Shown here: one piece after another, positions 1-8,775 of the stretch
Layout of the letters: every line of letters starts with the position of its first letter
Position numbering within the stretch: the first letter of the stretch is position 1
Source of the DNA: Rheinheimera sp.
GTDB lineage: Bacteria; Pseudomonadota; Gammaproteobacteria; Enterobacterales; Alteromonadaceae
Length of the DNA: 64,000 nucleotides
Direction of reading: 5' to 3'
NCBI RefSeq assembly: GCF_030690345.1
Contig: NZ_JAUYGV010000007.1
Coordinates: 248,001 to 312,000, forward strand
Position numbers and translations under genes: made by a program
Notes under the pieces: model-generated
What the model saw: the letters and a program-made list of their open reading frames with translations, nothing else
The model's database searches: none
Told to the model about the DNA's origin: nothing

Positions 1-1
1 T

Positions 2-1342
2 TTTCGTACCTTGCAGTTGGTGGCTTTGCTGGCAACGGTATTATTGTCTGCAATAGTGATCTACTGGTTAAAAGTGATGGTGCAGCAGCCACTGGAAGAT
101 TTAACTAAAGGTGCACGGCAGGTGGCAATGGGGGATTTTACTCACCGGGTAAATGTTGCGAATAATGATGAGCTAGGGGCATTAGCGCATAGCTTTAATA
201 AAATGAGTGACTCCATCGCATATATGTACGGTAATCTGGAAAAGCGGGTGGAAGAACAAACCGAAGCGCTGCAGCATACTAATACCACTTTGCGCTTTTT
301 ATACAATACGGCTCAGCGTATTAGTGAGCACGCACCTGAGTATGTTGATTTTAATCAGATAGTGTCTGAGTTAAAAACGGTAGTGAAAGTAGACGATCTG
401 GAGCTGTGCCTGTTCACTGAAGAGGGTGATAAACCCTATATGCAGGTGTTGCCGGGAGATAGCAGCGACGACCCTTGTGCGCAGGAAAATTGTGGCGATT
501 GCCTCAGCTTGCCGCAATTGTCGGGTTGCAACAGCAATAGCTACAACTATTTGCTGCACCGTGACAAAAAGAAATATGGCGTATTGGTGGCGCGTATCTC
601 AGAAGGACAACTTGACCGCTGGCAGCAAAAATTGCTGGCTTCGGTGGCCGATCAGCTGGCACTGGCACTGAGTTTAAAGTCAGAGGAAGAGCAGGTTAGG
701 CGCCTTGCCCTGATGCAGGAGCGCACTGTAATTGCCCGTGAGTTACACGATTCATTGGCGCAGGCATTGTCGTACTTAAAAATTCAGGTTACCCGGTTAA
801 ATAAAGCCACACAAAAAGACGATAAAGACACCATTGCCGATGTGTCGGCTGAATTAAAACAGGGTCTGGATACAGCTTATCGTCAGCTGCGCGAACTGCT
901 GACCACCTTCCGGCTGAAAGTAGATGGCGCCGGCCTGCACAGTGCGCTGCAAGCCTCGGTGAAACAGCTCAGCGAACAATCCGGCATGCAGATAAAGCTG
1001 GATTATCAGTTAACCAATATTCCGCTGGCACCGCATGAAGAAATTCACCTGCTGCAAATTATTCGCGAGGCTAGCCAAAATGCAGTGCACCATAGTGGCG
1101 GTAGCGAGATTGTAATCAGTTTGCAGCAGCATAAAGGCGAGTCGATAGTGCTGGCAATAGAAGATAACGGTATTGGCATCCCGCAGTCAGCTGAAAAACT
1201 GAATCACTACGGTTTGGCGATTATGCAGGAGCGTAGTAAACACTTGGGCGGCACAATAGACATCCGGCGGCGCAGCCACGGCGGTACCGGAGTGTATTTC
1301 AATTTTTCTCCGGAATACCTGCAGCACAAACAGCGTGCCTGA
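2..1342 (+). CDS. narX: Nitrate/nitrite sensor histidine kinase NarX (5' end cut by window)
   Basis: Membrane sensor kinase that phosphorylates NarL in response to nitrate or nitrite. The frame is open from base 2, so the periplasmic sensor and first membrane segment lie outside the window. Visible in order: a hydrophobic segment (TM2), a HAMP linker ending near DELGALAHSFN, a central domain with a four-cysteine cluster (PCAQENCGDC...GC) like that in E. coli NarX, a HisKA_3 H-box RELHDSLAQAL with the phospho-accepting His codon at 746-748, and an ATPase domain with N-box EASQNAVHH and G-box DNGIGI. Its partner narL lies 2.4 kb downstream, separated by a small gene and a reverse narK. NarQ is the alternative, but the cysteine cluster favours NarX. 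Confidence 0.93.
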   Translation, partial: FRTLQLVALLATVLLSAIVIYWLKVMVQQPLEDLTKGARQVAMGDFTHRVNVANNDELGALAHSFNKMSDSIAYMYGNLEKRVEEQTEALQHTNTTLRFLYNTAQRISEHAPEYVDFNQIVSELKTVVKVDDLELCLFTEEGDKPYMQVLPGDSSDDPCAQENCGDCLSLPQLSGCNSNSYNYLLHRDKKKYGVLVARISEGQLDRWQQKLLASVADQLALALSLKSEEEQVRRLALMQERTVIARELHDSLAQALSYLKIQVTRLNKATQKDDKDTIADVSAELKQGLDTAYRQLRELLTTFRLKVDGAGLHSALQASVKQLSEQSGMQIKLDYQLTNIPLAPHEEIHLLQIIREASQNAVHHSGGSEIVISLQQHKGESIVLAIEDNGIGIPQSAEKLNHYGLAIMQERSKHLGGTIDIRRRSHGGTGVYFNFSPEYLQHKQRA

Positions 1343-1420
1343 TATTACTTAATGGGTATAGCTTCAACAACGTTGTTGCCACAAGCTAAGGCTATTAACA
1401 GCTTTGGGGAGGGAACTGTG

Positions 1421-1726
1421 ATGTCTGAAGTACAAAAATATAACTTTACCGATTTTAATCAATTGATACAGCTGTGTAAGCAGCACCCTGAAAAGGCGGA
1501 GCTGTTACGGCAGCAGCTTATTGAGCGGCAGAGCAATGATGCGAACAGACGCTCACTGTTGCAGTACCAATTTGTCACCGAGCAACGCTTAAAGCTGCTA
1601 TCGTCTGCAGAAGCAAAGCAGTTATTTATACAGCTGCAACTTGCACAGAATATTCAACGGTTACAAGGATGTTTAACTGAGCTGGAGCAAAGTTGTAAGA
1701 ACGTGAGTAATTTAGTGCAGAAATGA
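1421..1726 (+). CDS. DUF3135-like small protein
   Basis: Soluble 101-residue protein of unknown function. The pattern DFNQLIQLCKQHPEKAELLR followed by an RR-LLQYQF block and a helical C-terminus resembles DUF3135 proteins of Shewanella and Vibrio, which are uncharacterised. The ATG at 1421 was chosen because a strong GGGGAGGG ribosome site lies at 1406-1413; an upstream in-frame ATG at 1352 has no such site. It follows narX by about 80 bases in the same direction and is closed by a hairpin at 1729-1757, so it may be co-transcribed with narX. Family assignment is from memory of the motif pattern. Confidence 0.7.
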   Translation: MSEVQKYNFTDFNQLIQLCKQHPEKAELLRQQLIERQSNDANRRSLLQYQFVTEQRLKLLSSAEAKQLFIQLQLAQNIQRLQGCLTELEQSCKNVSNLVQK

Positions 1727-1728
1727 AC

Positions 1729-1757
1729 AACAAAGGCGCAGTAAATGCGCCTTTGTT
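1729..1757. terminator. Bidirectional terminator between narX unit and narK
   Basis: A perfect 12-bp inverted repeat, AACAAAGGCGCA and TGCGCCTTTGTT, with a 5-base loop. It lies between the convergent DUF3135 gene and narK, and each arm ends in a short T/A run, so it can serve both strands. Confidence 0.8.
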
Positions 1758-1767
1758 TGGTCAGGGG

Positions 1768-3384
1768 TTAAGGATTATAAAACTCGCCGTTTTTTCTCAG
1801 GTAAAAGAACCAGTTAATCAGCAGGCATAAGCCATAGAAAATGGCAAAACCGACCATGGCGTACTCCGGTGTGGCGGCTTTAATTTGCTCGCCCAGTACC
1901 TGCGGTATGTAAAAGGCACCGTAGGCTGCTACCGCTGAGGTCCAACCCAGTACCGGGCCGGCTTGTTCTTTAGGAAATACCACCGCGATGGTGCGGAAGG
2001 TAGAACCATTACCAATACCACTGGCAGCAAATAAGCCCAGAAATATCAGGAAAAAAGGTACGAAGTACTGCTCCGGTGTCGCGCTTTGATAAGCCAGTTG
2101 CATATAGTAAGCGGCTCCCAGTGCACAGAGGATCATCACCACAGAGCAAAGCTGAGTAACAAAGGCACCGCCGAGTTTATCGGCTATCCAGCCACCCACC
2201 GGACGAATCAAAGCGCCAACAAAAGGCGCTATCCAGGCATAGGTTAATGCACTTGGGCCATTCGGGTTGGGTGTGCTATGCGTCATAACGCCATCCACCA
2301 TGATATGGCTGTAGCCAAAAATTACCTGAATGGACAAAGGAAAGGCTGCGGAGAAGCCGATAAAAGAGCCAAAGGTCATTACGTACAACACACTCATTAC
2401 CCAGGTGTGCTTGTTATTAAAAATCTTATACTGCCGCTCCAGGCTGGTACGGATTGCCCCGGGTAAGAGTTTCAATAAGAAAACGGTGGCGAACAATACT
2501 GCTATAAGTACAATTTCTTTCGGGATGCCAAAGCCGGAACCATTAGCCGATGCCGGTAAAATCAGCCATAAACCGGCAACAGAAGTGACAAAACCTATGC
2601 CGAGCATGGCCAGAATAATACTGAAAGATTTCACTGCTGATGGCAGCTTGGGGGTGACTTCTTCAGTGTGGATATTGTTGGTGCCAAACCAGAGTAAAAA
2701 CGCCAGCGGCACTAAGGTAATTAGCCAGGCAAAACCAGCGTTTTGGATCCAGGTTGCCGTGCCGGCAGGAATAACACCGGTTACCGTGCCACTGGCCTTA
2801 GCCAGTACCATAGGATCACCGCCACCCAGCAGAGTAAATACACCATATGACATAAAAATGGGCACCAGAATTTGCACTGTGGTGACACCAAAATTACCCA
2901 GGCCAGCATTTAAACCCAGCGCTAAGCCCTGCTGTTTTTTCGGGAAGAAGAAACTGATGTTGGACATCGACGAGGCAAAATTGCCGCCACCAATACCAGA
3001 TAGCAATGCCATCAGCTGAAACATCCACAGTGGGGTGTCGATACTTTGCAGCGCTAACCCGGTGCCCACTGCCGGTATCATCAGTAGGCTGGTGGTGAGG
3101 AACAGCGTATAGCGCCCACCGCATAAACGCACAAAGAAGCTGGACGGAATACGCAAAGTCGCACCGGTTAAGCCGGCTATAGCGGTAAGGGTAAACAGCT
3201 CGGCGGTGCTGAACGGATAACCAACGTTCAGCATTTGCACCGTAACAATACTCCACAGCATCCAAACACCGAAGCCACACAACAAGCTGGGAATCGAGAT
3301 CCACAGATTGCGGTTGGCAACGCGTTGGCCTGTGGTTTGCCAGAAGTGTTCATCTTCCGGCTGCCACTTTTTCAGGTCTGACAT
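1768..3384 (-). CDS. narK: Nitrate/nitrite transporter NarK (MFS, NNP family)
   Basis: Inner-membrane major facilitator protein of 538 residues that imports nitrate and/or exchanges it for nitrite. Family signs include the nitrate signature in the first half (GGGNFASSMSNISFFFPK, then GLNAGLGNFGV), a second signature in the C-terminal half (GIGNGSTFRTIAVVFPKE followed by AVAAYGAF), RPVGGWIADKLGG, and about twelve hydrophobic segments. The ATG at 3384 (MSDLKKWQPEDEHFW) has CAGGAG ahead of it; an in-frame ATG 22 codons upstream lacks one. It lies between the narX unit and narL but on the opposite strand. A NarL-type 7-2-7 site sits about 115 bases upstream of the start, suggesting nitrate induction. 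Confidence 0.95.
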   Translation of the reverse strand: MSDLKKWQPEDEHFWQTTGQRVANRNLWISIPSLLCGFGVWMLWSIVTVQMLNVGYPFSTAELFTLTAIAGLTGATLRIPSSFFVRLCGGRYTLFLTTSLLMIPAVGTGLALQSIDTPLWMFQLMALLSGIGGGNFASSMSNISFFFPKKQQGLALGLNAGLGNFGVTTVQILVPIFMSYGVFTLLGGGDPMVLAKASGTVTGVIPAGTATWIQNAGFAWLITLVPLAFLLWFGTNNIHTEEVTPKLPSAVKSFSIILAMLGIGFVTSVAGLWLILPASANGSGFGIPKEIVLIAVLFATVFLLKLLPGAIRTSLERQYKIFNNKHTWVMSVLYVMTFGSFIGFSAAFPLSIQVIFGYSHIMVDGVMTHSTPNPNGPSALTYAWIAPFVGALIRPVGGWIADKLGGAFVTQLCSVVMILCALGAAYYMQLAYQSATPEQYFVPFFLIFLGLFAASGIGNGSTFRTIAVVFPKEQAGPVLGWTSAVAAYGAFYIPQVLGEQIKAATPEYAMVGFAIFYGLCLLINWFFYLRKNGEFYNP

Positions 3385-3497
3385 AATAAACTCCTGTGAG
3401 GAACAGCAAACTAGACTGCGGAAACTATGCAGGCCTGGGCTTATTGTCACAATGTATCTTCGGAGTTAGCTGTCAGCGGTGGGGGGATAGTTAGAGG

Positions 3498-3513
3498 TAC
3501 CTATTAAGTGGTA
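3498..3513. promoter_or_regulatory. NarL/NarP 7-2-7 binding site upstream of narK
   Basis: TACCTATTAAGTGGTA matches the NarL/NarP inverted heptamer consensus TACYYMT-N2-AKRRGTA in 13 of 14 defined positions. It lies about 115 bases upstream of the narK start, a plausible activator position. Known consensus; binding here is inferred. Confidence 0.75.
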
Positions 3514-3627
3514 AGTTTTTGGTGTTGAGTTTTTAATATTAAATTGAATCAATTGATTAGCATGTTGTTTCGGGCTTAGGTAGGCAATCATTGACCGCAG
3601 GGCAAAATATACTGATCTGCTATTTAC

Positions 3628-3641
3628 CTGATTTATATCAA
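3628..3641. promoter_or_regulatory. FNR-type box upstream of narL
   Basis: CTGATTTATATCAA matches the FNR consensus TTGAT-N4-ATCAA in 9 of 10 positions. It is centred about 71 bases before the narL start, consistent with oxygen-responsive control of narL (and moeA). Confidence 0.75.
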
Positions 3642-3705
3642 AGTTAGCGGCACCTTGTTATAAGCTAATAGTAACTGTCAGCCAAGTTAACTTCCGGAGT
3701 AAAAA

Positions 3706-4359
3706 ATGTCAGAGCAAAAATCCAGCATTATGCTGGTAGATGATCACCCCTTGCTGCGCAAAGGGCTAACCCAATTGTTGGCGTTGGAGGATGAACTGGA
3801 AGTTATTGCTGAAGCCAGTAATGGTGCTGACGCAGTTAAGTTGGCAGTAGAACTGGATCCGGATTTAATTATTCTCGATTTAAATATGCAAGGTATGGAT
3901 GGCATTGCCACGTTGAAGAAGATGCGTGACGAGGGCGTAACTTCGCGCATAGTGATGCTGACAGTATCTGATGCCGACGAAGATGTGGTTAATGCGATCA
4001 GCAGTGGCGCCGATGGTTACCTGCTTAAAGATGCTGATCCGGAAGTATTGCTGGAGCAGATAAAGCGCGCGCTGAGCGGAAAAATGGTACTCAGTGAAGC
4101 TATTACTCAGGTACTGGCCACGGCGTTACGGCGCCCGGCGGTAAAAACATCGGCTGAGCTTAACAGCTTGACTAACCGCGAACACGAAATTTTAAGTTTT
4201 ATCGCCAAAGGCCTGAGCAATAAGCTGATCGCCCGCGAGCTGAATATCTCAGACGGTACGGTAAAGGTGCATGTAAAACACTTATTGAAAAAGCTTGGTC
4301 TGCGCTCGCGGGTAGAAGCCGCGGTGTGGATGGTAAACCAACAGGGAGCCAAAAGCTGA
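3706..4359 (+). CDS. narL: Nitrate/nitrite response regulator NarL
   Basis: Cytoplasmic two-component regulator of 217 residues, phosphorylated by NarX. An N-terminal receiver domain shows the acidic pair D12-D13, the phospho-acceptor Asp58 in IILDLNM, and the conserved Lys in GYLLKDAD. A C-terminal GerE/LuxR-type helix-turn-helix covers LTNREHEILSFIAKGLSNK through SDGTVKVHVKHLLKKLG. GGAG precedes the ATG. Its stop codon overlaps the moeA start (TGATG), so the two are translationally coupled. NarP is an alternative name for similar proteins; with a NarX neighbour NarL is preferred. Confidence 0.93.
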   Translation: MSEQKSSIMLVDDHPLLRKGLTQLLALEDELEVIAEASNGADAVKLAVELDPDLIILDLNMQGMDGIATLKKMRDEGVTSRIVMLTVSDADEDVVNAISSGADGYLLKDADPEVLLEQIKRALSGKMVLSEAITQVLATALRRPAVKTSAELNSLTNREHEILSFIAKGLSNKLIARELNISDGTVKVHVKHLLKKLGLRSRVEAAVWMVNQQGAKS

Positions 4360-5606
4360 TGCAAGACGCCCGCGTCCCGAAACCAATGCTAAGCGCAGAG
4401 CAGGCGATACTGCAGATGCTCAGCGAGGTGCAATCATTGCAGCAGACCATAACAGTGCCGTTAACTGAAGCACTGGACCGGGTGTTGGCGCAGCCGCTGT
4501 TATCAAACATTAACGTACCCGGCTACGACAATGCTGCTATGGACGGTTATGCACTGCGTGCGGCAGAGGTAACTCCCGGTCAGCCACTAGATGTCGCGGG
4601 TGTAGCGCTGGCTGGTCATGCCTTTACCGATACTGTGCCGTCCGGCAGCTGTGTGCGTATTACCACCGGTGCGGTTATGCCACAGGGGCTGGATACTGTG
4701 GTAATGCAGGAGCAGGTGCAACTTACACAAAGCGATTTGCAGCAACAGATTTTGTGTCAGCTGGTACCAACCGCTGGCGAGCATGTACGCCGTGCCGGCG
4801 AAGATATTGCCAAAGGGGCGCAGGTGTTTGCCGCAGGCCATAAGTTACGCCCGGCAGATCTTGGTTTGCTGGCGTCGTTGGGTTTTGCCAACATAACAGT
4901 AATGCGCCAGCTAAAAGTAGCTATTTTTTCCAGCGGAGATGAGTTAGTGCCACCGGGCCAAAGCCTGCCGGATGGCCATATTTATGACAGCAATCGCTAT
5001 GTTATCGCCGCTATGCTACAGCGTCTCGGCGTTCAGGTGATTGACCTGGGTTTATTGCCGGATGATCCGGCGGCGATAGAGCAGGCGTTTAAACAGGCAA
5101 TGGCCCAGGCTGATGTGCTGCTCACCAGCGCTGGTGTCTCGGTGGGCGATGCCGACTACACGCGGCAGACTCTGCATAAGCTGGGGCAGATTAACTTCTG
5201 GCAGGTAGCGATAAAACCGGGTAAACCCTTTGCTTTTGGCAAGCTGGATAACTGCTGGTTTTTTGGTTTGCCGGGTAACCCGGTGGCTGCCGTGGTAACG
5301 CTGGAGCAATTAGTGCAGCCGGTGCTGCGCAAACTTAGCGGTGAAACTGCAGCTCAGCCAGCAAAATTGCTCAGCGCCGAGTGCGAAGTGCCATTGAAAA
5401 AACAACCCGGCCGGATGGATTACCAGCGCGGCTGGTACTGGCAGGGTGAGGGCGGTTTAAAAGTAAAAACCTTAGGTGCGCAAAGCTCAGGTATGCTTAG
5501 CTCCATTGCCAACGCCAATTGTTATATCGTACTGGCACGTGACAGTAGCAGTTTACCTGCGGGTGAAACGGTAAACATACTGCCGTTTTCTGAGCTGTTA
5601 CGTTAA
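4359..5606 (+). CDS. moeA: Molybdopterin molybdenumtransferase MoeA
   Basis: Inserts molybdate into adenylated molybdopterin, the last general step of Moco synthesis in the cytoplasm. The 415 residues match the usual length (E. coli about 411). Family signs: the N-terminal PGYDNAAMDGYALR block, RITTGAVMPQGLDTVVMQE, the central MoCF-binding part with FSSGDELVPPGQ and DSN, LLTSAGVSVGDADYT, and FGLPGNPVAAVVT. The ATG at 4359 overlaps the narL stop and has GGGAG ahead of it. Coupling to narL is logical because the nitrate reductase that NarL induces needs Moco. Confidence 0.95.
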   Translation: MQDARVPKPMLSAEQAILQMLSEVQSLQQTITVPLTEALDRVLAQPLLSNINVPGYDNAAMDGYALRAAEVTPGQPLDVAGVALAGHAFTDTVPSGSCVRITTGAVMPQGLDTVVMQEQVQLTQSDLQQQILCQLVPTAGEHVRRAGEDIAKGAQVFAAGHKLRPADLGLLASLGFANITVMRQLKVAIFSSGDELVPPGQSLPDGHIYDSNRYVIAAMLQRLGVQVIDLGLLPDDPAAIEQAFKQAMAQADVLLTSAGVSVGDADYTRQTLHKLGQINFWQVAIKPGKPFAFGKLDNCWFFGLPGNPVAAVVTLEQLVQPVLRKLSGETAAQPAKLLSAECEVPLKKQPGRMDYQRGWYWQGEGGLKVKTLGAQSSGMLSSIANANCYIVLARDSSSLPAGETVNILPFSELLR

Positions 5607-5633
5607 TCTCCCTGCAAACGATCTACCTCCTTT

Positions 5634-5653
5634 GTGCTGGCGTAAGCCGGCAC
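5634..5653 (+). other. Short hairpin after moeA
   Basis: GTGCTGGC and GCCGGCAC form an 8-bp stem (one G-U pair) with a GTAA loop just past moeA. No T-run follows, so it may be a processing or weak termination structure. Confidence 0.4.
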
Positions 5654-5657
5654 ATGC

Positions 5658-5671
5658 TTGATCTGTATCAA
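5658..5671. promoter_or_regulatory. Perfect FNR box upstream of the ThDP decarboxylase
   Basis: TTGATCTGTATCAA matches the FNR consensus TTGAT-N4-ATCAA at every defined base. It lies 60-73 bases before the decarboxylase ATG, suggesting anaerobic activation. Confidence 0.85.
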
Positions 5672-5730
5672 AGCTGACAATAGCAATTATCACCAGACTG
5701 CCAGACATAAAAAACAAACTGGAGTGGGTT

Positions 5731-7356
5731 ATGTTATTGGTTGATGCACTGCTGCAAGAGCTGGAGTTGTTTGGTGTTAAACAGCTATTTGGTATTCCCG
5801 GTGATTTTGTTTTGCCGCTGTTTGAACAATTACAACAGCGCAGCAGTTTGCCGTTGTATTATTTAAGCCATGAACCCTCTGCTGTGTTTGCCGCTGATGC
5901 CGCCGCACGCATCAGCAATAAACCAGCTGCAGTGATACTAACGTACGGTGCCGGTGCGTTAAATGCTGTCAACGCTGTGGCACAGGCCTATGTTGAACAT
6001 GTGCCGCTGCTGATTATTGCCGGTTTCCCCAGCCAAAGCGAGCTTGAGCGCGGCTTGCTTATTCACCATCAGGCCAAAAGCGTTGACTCCCAGCGCGATA
6101 TTTATAAAGAAATTACCGCCGCACAGTTTCGTTTAGATAATCCGGCGCGCGCCGGCGAAGATATCCGCATGGCGCTTAAAACAGTGCAAGAACAAAGCCG
6201 GCCGGTGCTGCTGGAAATACCGCGCGATGCCGTGCAATTTAACACCACACCGGCAGGAGACTACCAGCCACCGGCCGTGCCGGAAGATGAGCTGATGCTG
6301 GCAACCGCGCATTTGGCCGAGCGCTTAGCTTACGCCCAGCGCCCGGTTATTCTGGCTGGGGTGGATGTACGCCGCTTTGATGCAGTAGCAGAGCTTGAAG
6401 CGTTGGCCACAAAGTTGAATATCCCCTTTGTCAGCACTCTTATGGGCCGTGCCAGCTTTAACCAACAGCACCCGCTGTATGGCGGTATCTTTCTTGATAA
6501 AACCGATATCCGGCCGACGCAGCTGCTGCGTGATGCTGATTTGATTTTGCAAATTGGCGTAATTAAAACCGACAGCAACTTTGCTGCTCATAGCGAGCTG
6601 TTTCCCGCCAATAAAGTGGTTTGCCTTGATCAAAACCAGCTGACGCTTGGCGTTGCTACCTACCATCAGTTGACAATAAAACCTTTGCTGGCGGCGTTAT
6701 TACAACAGCCTATAGCGCCGTTTAATGACACAAAACTGCCGGAACCTGCAGTATTTACGATGGCGCCGCAGCACCTGACAGCCAGCACTCTGGTACAGCA
6801 GTTGGATAAGTTTCTAACTCAGCGGCAAGACATAGTGCCGCTGATTTCCGATATAGGCGATTGTCTGTTTGCGTCCTTGCATGCCAAACCCAGTTTAATG
6901 TTGGCGCCGGCGTTTTATGCATCAATGGGCTATGCGGTGCCGGCGGCTTTTGGTGTGCAGGCCGTTACCGGCTTACGCCCGGTAGTGTTGGTGGGGGATG
7001 GCGCCTTTTTAATGACCGGGCTCGAGCTTGGCCATTGCGCCCGTTACGGCTTTGCGCCGGTAATTATTGTGTTTAATAACCAGCGCTGGGACATGATAGA
7101 CGCCTTTGCTCCCGGGCTTGCTTGCACCAACTTAAGCAACTGGCATTATGCCGAACTGGCCCGCAGCATGGGTGGTGACGGTGTGCAGGTGTGCAGTCTG
7201 GATGATTTTACTCAAGCATTGCGGCTGGCATTTGATAACAAGCAGCATTTTAGTTTGATTGAAGTCATGTTACCAAAGGGTAGCCGTACGGAGCGTTTAA
7301 CTAACTTTGCCGCTGGTTTTAAAGCCTGCGGCCAGAGTGAGCCGTGTCAGTGCTAA
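5731..7356 (+). CDS. Thiamine-diphosphate-dependent 2-keto acid decarboxylase (pyruvate/indolepyruvate decarboxylase family)
   Basis: Cytoplasmic enzyme of 541 residues that should remove CO2 non-oxidatively from a 2-keto acid to give an aldehyde. The N-terminal domain carries the catalytic Glu in SHEPSAVFAADAA and GAGALNAVNA; the double His of this family is present in LLIHHQAK. The C-terminal domain has the ThDP motif GDGAFLMTGLELGH followed by NNQRWDM. The HH pair separates it from acetolactate synthases and benzoylformate decarboxylases. Substrate (pyruvate, phenylpyruvate or indolepyruvate) cannot be told from the sequence alone. CTGGAG precedes the ATG. A perfect FNR box upstream points to a fermentative or anaerobic role. 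Confidence 0.85.
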   Translation: MLLVDALLQELELFGVKQLFGIPGDFVLPLFEQLQQRSSLPLYYLSHEPSAVFAADAAARISNKPAAVILTYGAGALNAVNAVAQAYVEHVPLLIIAGFPSQSELERGLLIHHQAKSVDSQRDIYKEITAAQFRLDNPARAGEDIRMALKTVQEQSRPVLLEIPRDAVQFNTTPAGDYQPPAVPEDELMLATAHLAERLAYAQRPVILAGVDVRRFDAVAELEALATKLNIPFVSTLMGRASFNQQHPLYGGIFLDKTDIRPTQLLRDADLILQIGVIKTDSNFAAHSELFPANKVVCLDQNQLTLGVATYHQLTIKPLLAALLQQPIAPFNDTKLPEPAVFTMAPQHLTASTLVQQLDKFLTQRQDIVPLISDIGDCLFASLHAKPSLMLAPAFYASMGYAVPAAFGVQAVTGLRPVVLVGDGAFLMTGLELGHCARYGFAPVIIVFNNQRWDMIDAFAPGLACTNLSNWHYAELARSMGGDGVQVCSLDDFTQALRLAFDNKQHFSLIEVMLPKGSRTERLTNFAAGFKACGQSEPCQC

Positions 7357-7462
7357 CGGCCCGGCTTTTGCGGCAGATCAAAGCCAGCGCTCACCACGGC
7401 GTTAGAATAGCCGCCTTTTTCGCTCCTTTTGGCAGCGTTTTATAACGGCAGAGGCAATTGCT

Positions 7463-8773
7463 ATGTTAATACCTGAACTACTCTCTCCGGCAGGCAGTTT
7501 AAAAGCCATGCGCCTGGCCTTTGCTTATGGCGCCGATGCCGTTTATGCCGGCCAGCCACGTTACAGCCTGCGGGTGCGTAATAACGAGTTTGATTTAGCT
7601 GGGCTTGCAACAGGTATCACCGAGGCGCACGCTCTGGGTAAAAAGTTTTATGTGGTGGTGAATATTGCGCCGCATAACAGCAAACTCGTCAGCTTTATTG
7701 CCGATATGGCACCGGTGGTGGCGTTGAAGCCCGACGCATTAATAGTGTCAGACCCTGGCGTGGTGTTTTTACTACGACAGCATTTTCCACAGCTAGCGCT
7801 GCACTTGTCGGTACAGGCCAATACGGTGAACTGGGCCGCGGTAAAGTTCTGGCAAACACAGGGGGTGGAACGGGTCATTTTATCGCGCGAGCTGGCGGTG
7901 GAGGAAATAGCCGAAATTCGTCGCCAGGTGCCGGATATGCAACTGGAAGTATTTGTGCACGGTGCGCTGTGTATGGCGTACTCCGGCCGTTGTTTGTTAT
8001 CCGGCTACATTAATAAACGCGACCCGAACCAGGGCGCCTGTACCAACAGCTGTCGCTGGCCTTATCAGGTGCATGCGGCAGCAGAGGATGAGGTTGGCCA
8101 GTTTAACCCCATTAACACACCGGCATTGCTGGAAGAGCAGGGCCGGCCGGGCGAGCTGATGGCGATAGATGAAGATATACACGGCAGCTATATTCTTAAC
8201 TCAAAAGACTTACGCGCCATTGAGCATGTGCCGGCATTAACGGCTATGGGCGTACATTCGCTGAAAATTGAAGGCCGTACTAAATCGCCGTACTATGTGG
8301 CGCGCACTGCCCAGGTATACCGCCAGGCAATAGATGATGCTGTTGCCGGTAAAGCCTTTAACCCTGACTTACTGGGTGAGCTAAACGGCATGGCCAACCG
8401 CGGCTTTACCGAAGGCTTTTTACGCCGGCATAAACCGCAGGATACACAAAACTATGACACCAGCCATAGCGTAGGGCAGCAGCTGTTAGTCGGTGAGTTT
8501 ATTGCTGAGCAGGATAGCGAAGGCTTTGCCTTGCTGGAGGTAAAAAACCAGTTCGCTGTTGGTGACCGGCTGATGCTGATGACGCCACAAGGCAACCACG
8601 CTTTTACGCTGGCAGCACTGCGCGATAAACAGAATAACGCCATAGTACTGGCGCCGGGCGCCTGTTATCAGTTAAAGGTAAAGCTGCCGGCGCAGCACGA
8701 CTTGCGCTTTGCCATGCTGCTAAAACAACTGGCGCCGGAAGACAACAATTTAGCTATTAGCGCGGTGGGCTGA
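7463..8773 (+). CDS. trhP: tRNA hydroxylation protein TrhP (U32 family, YegQ)
   Basis: Member of the U32 peptidase-like family, 436 residues, close to E. coli YegQ/TrhP, which takes part in prephenate-dependent 5-hydroxyuridine formation at tRNA position 34. Visible: N-terminal ELLSPAGSLKAMRLAFAYGA with GADAVYAG, the U32 signature EVFVHGALCMAYSGRCLLS, further cysteines in ACTNSCRWPY, and the C-terminal small domain. Despite the family name, protease activity is not expected. The next gene, a ferredoxin, begins 2 bases after its stop, so the two form an operon and the ferredoxin may be its electron or cluster partner (inference). Confidence 0.88.
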   Translation: MLIPELLSPAGSLKAMRLAFAYGADAVYAGQPRYSLRVRNNEFDLAGLATGITEAHALGKKFYVVVNIAPHNSKLVSFIADMAPVVALKPDALIVSDPGVVFLLRQHFPQLALHLSVQANTVNWAAVKFWQTQGVERVILSRELAVEEIAEIRRQVPDMQLEVFVHGALCMAYSGRCLLSGYINKRDPNQGACTNSCRWPYQVHAAAEDEVGQFNPINTPALLEEQGRPGELMAIDEDIHGSYILNSKDLRAIEHVPALTAMGVHSLKIEGRTKSPYYVARTAQVYRQAIDDAVAGKAFNPDLLGELNGMANRGFTEGFLRRHKPQDTQNYDTSHSVGQQLLVGEFIAEQDSEGFALLEVKNQFAVGDRLMLMTPQGNHAFTLAALRDKQNNAIVLAPGACYQLKVKLPAQHDLRFAMLLKQLAPEDNNLAISAVG

Positions 8774-8775
8774 TA

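Larger units (their letters stand above)
3385..3705. other. narK-narL divergent intergenic region
   Basis: No gene is apparent in these 321 bases. It is AT-rich and holds the likely control sites for both divergent genes: a NarL-type 7-2-7 repeat at 3498-3513 and an FNR-type box at 3628-3641. The palindrome ATCAATTGAT near 3547 has FNR half-sites pointing the wrong way and is not counted as a box. Confidence 0.7.

Noticed and set aside
2330-3019. Long open frame on the plus strand inside narK
   Set aside because: Antisense shadow of the well-supported narK gene; no family signal and no ribosome site.
3544-3556. Palindrome near ATCAATTGAT upstream of narK as an FNR box
   Set aside because: FNR half-sites face outward and the spacing is wrong.
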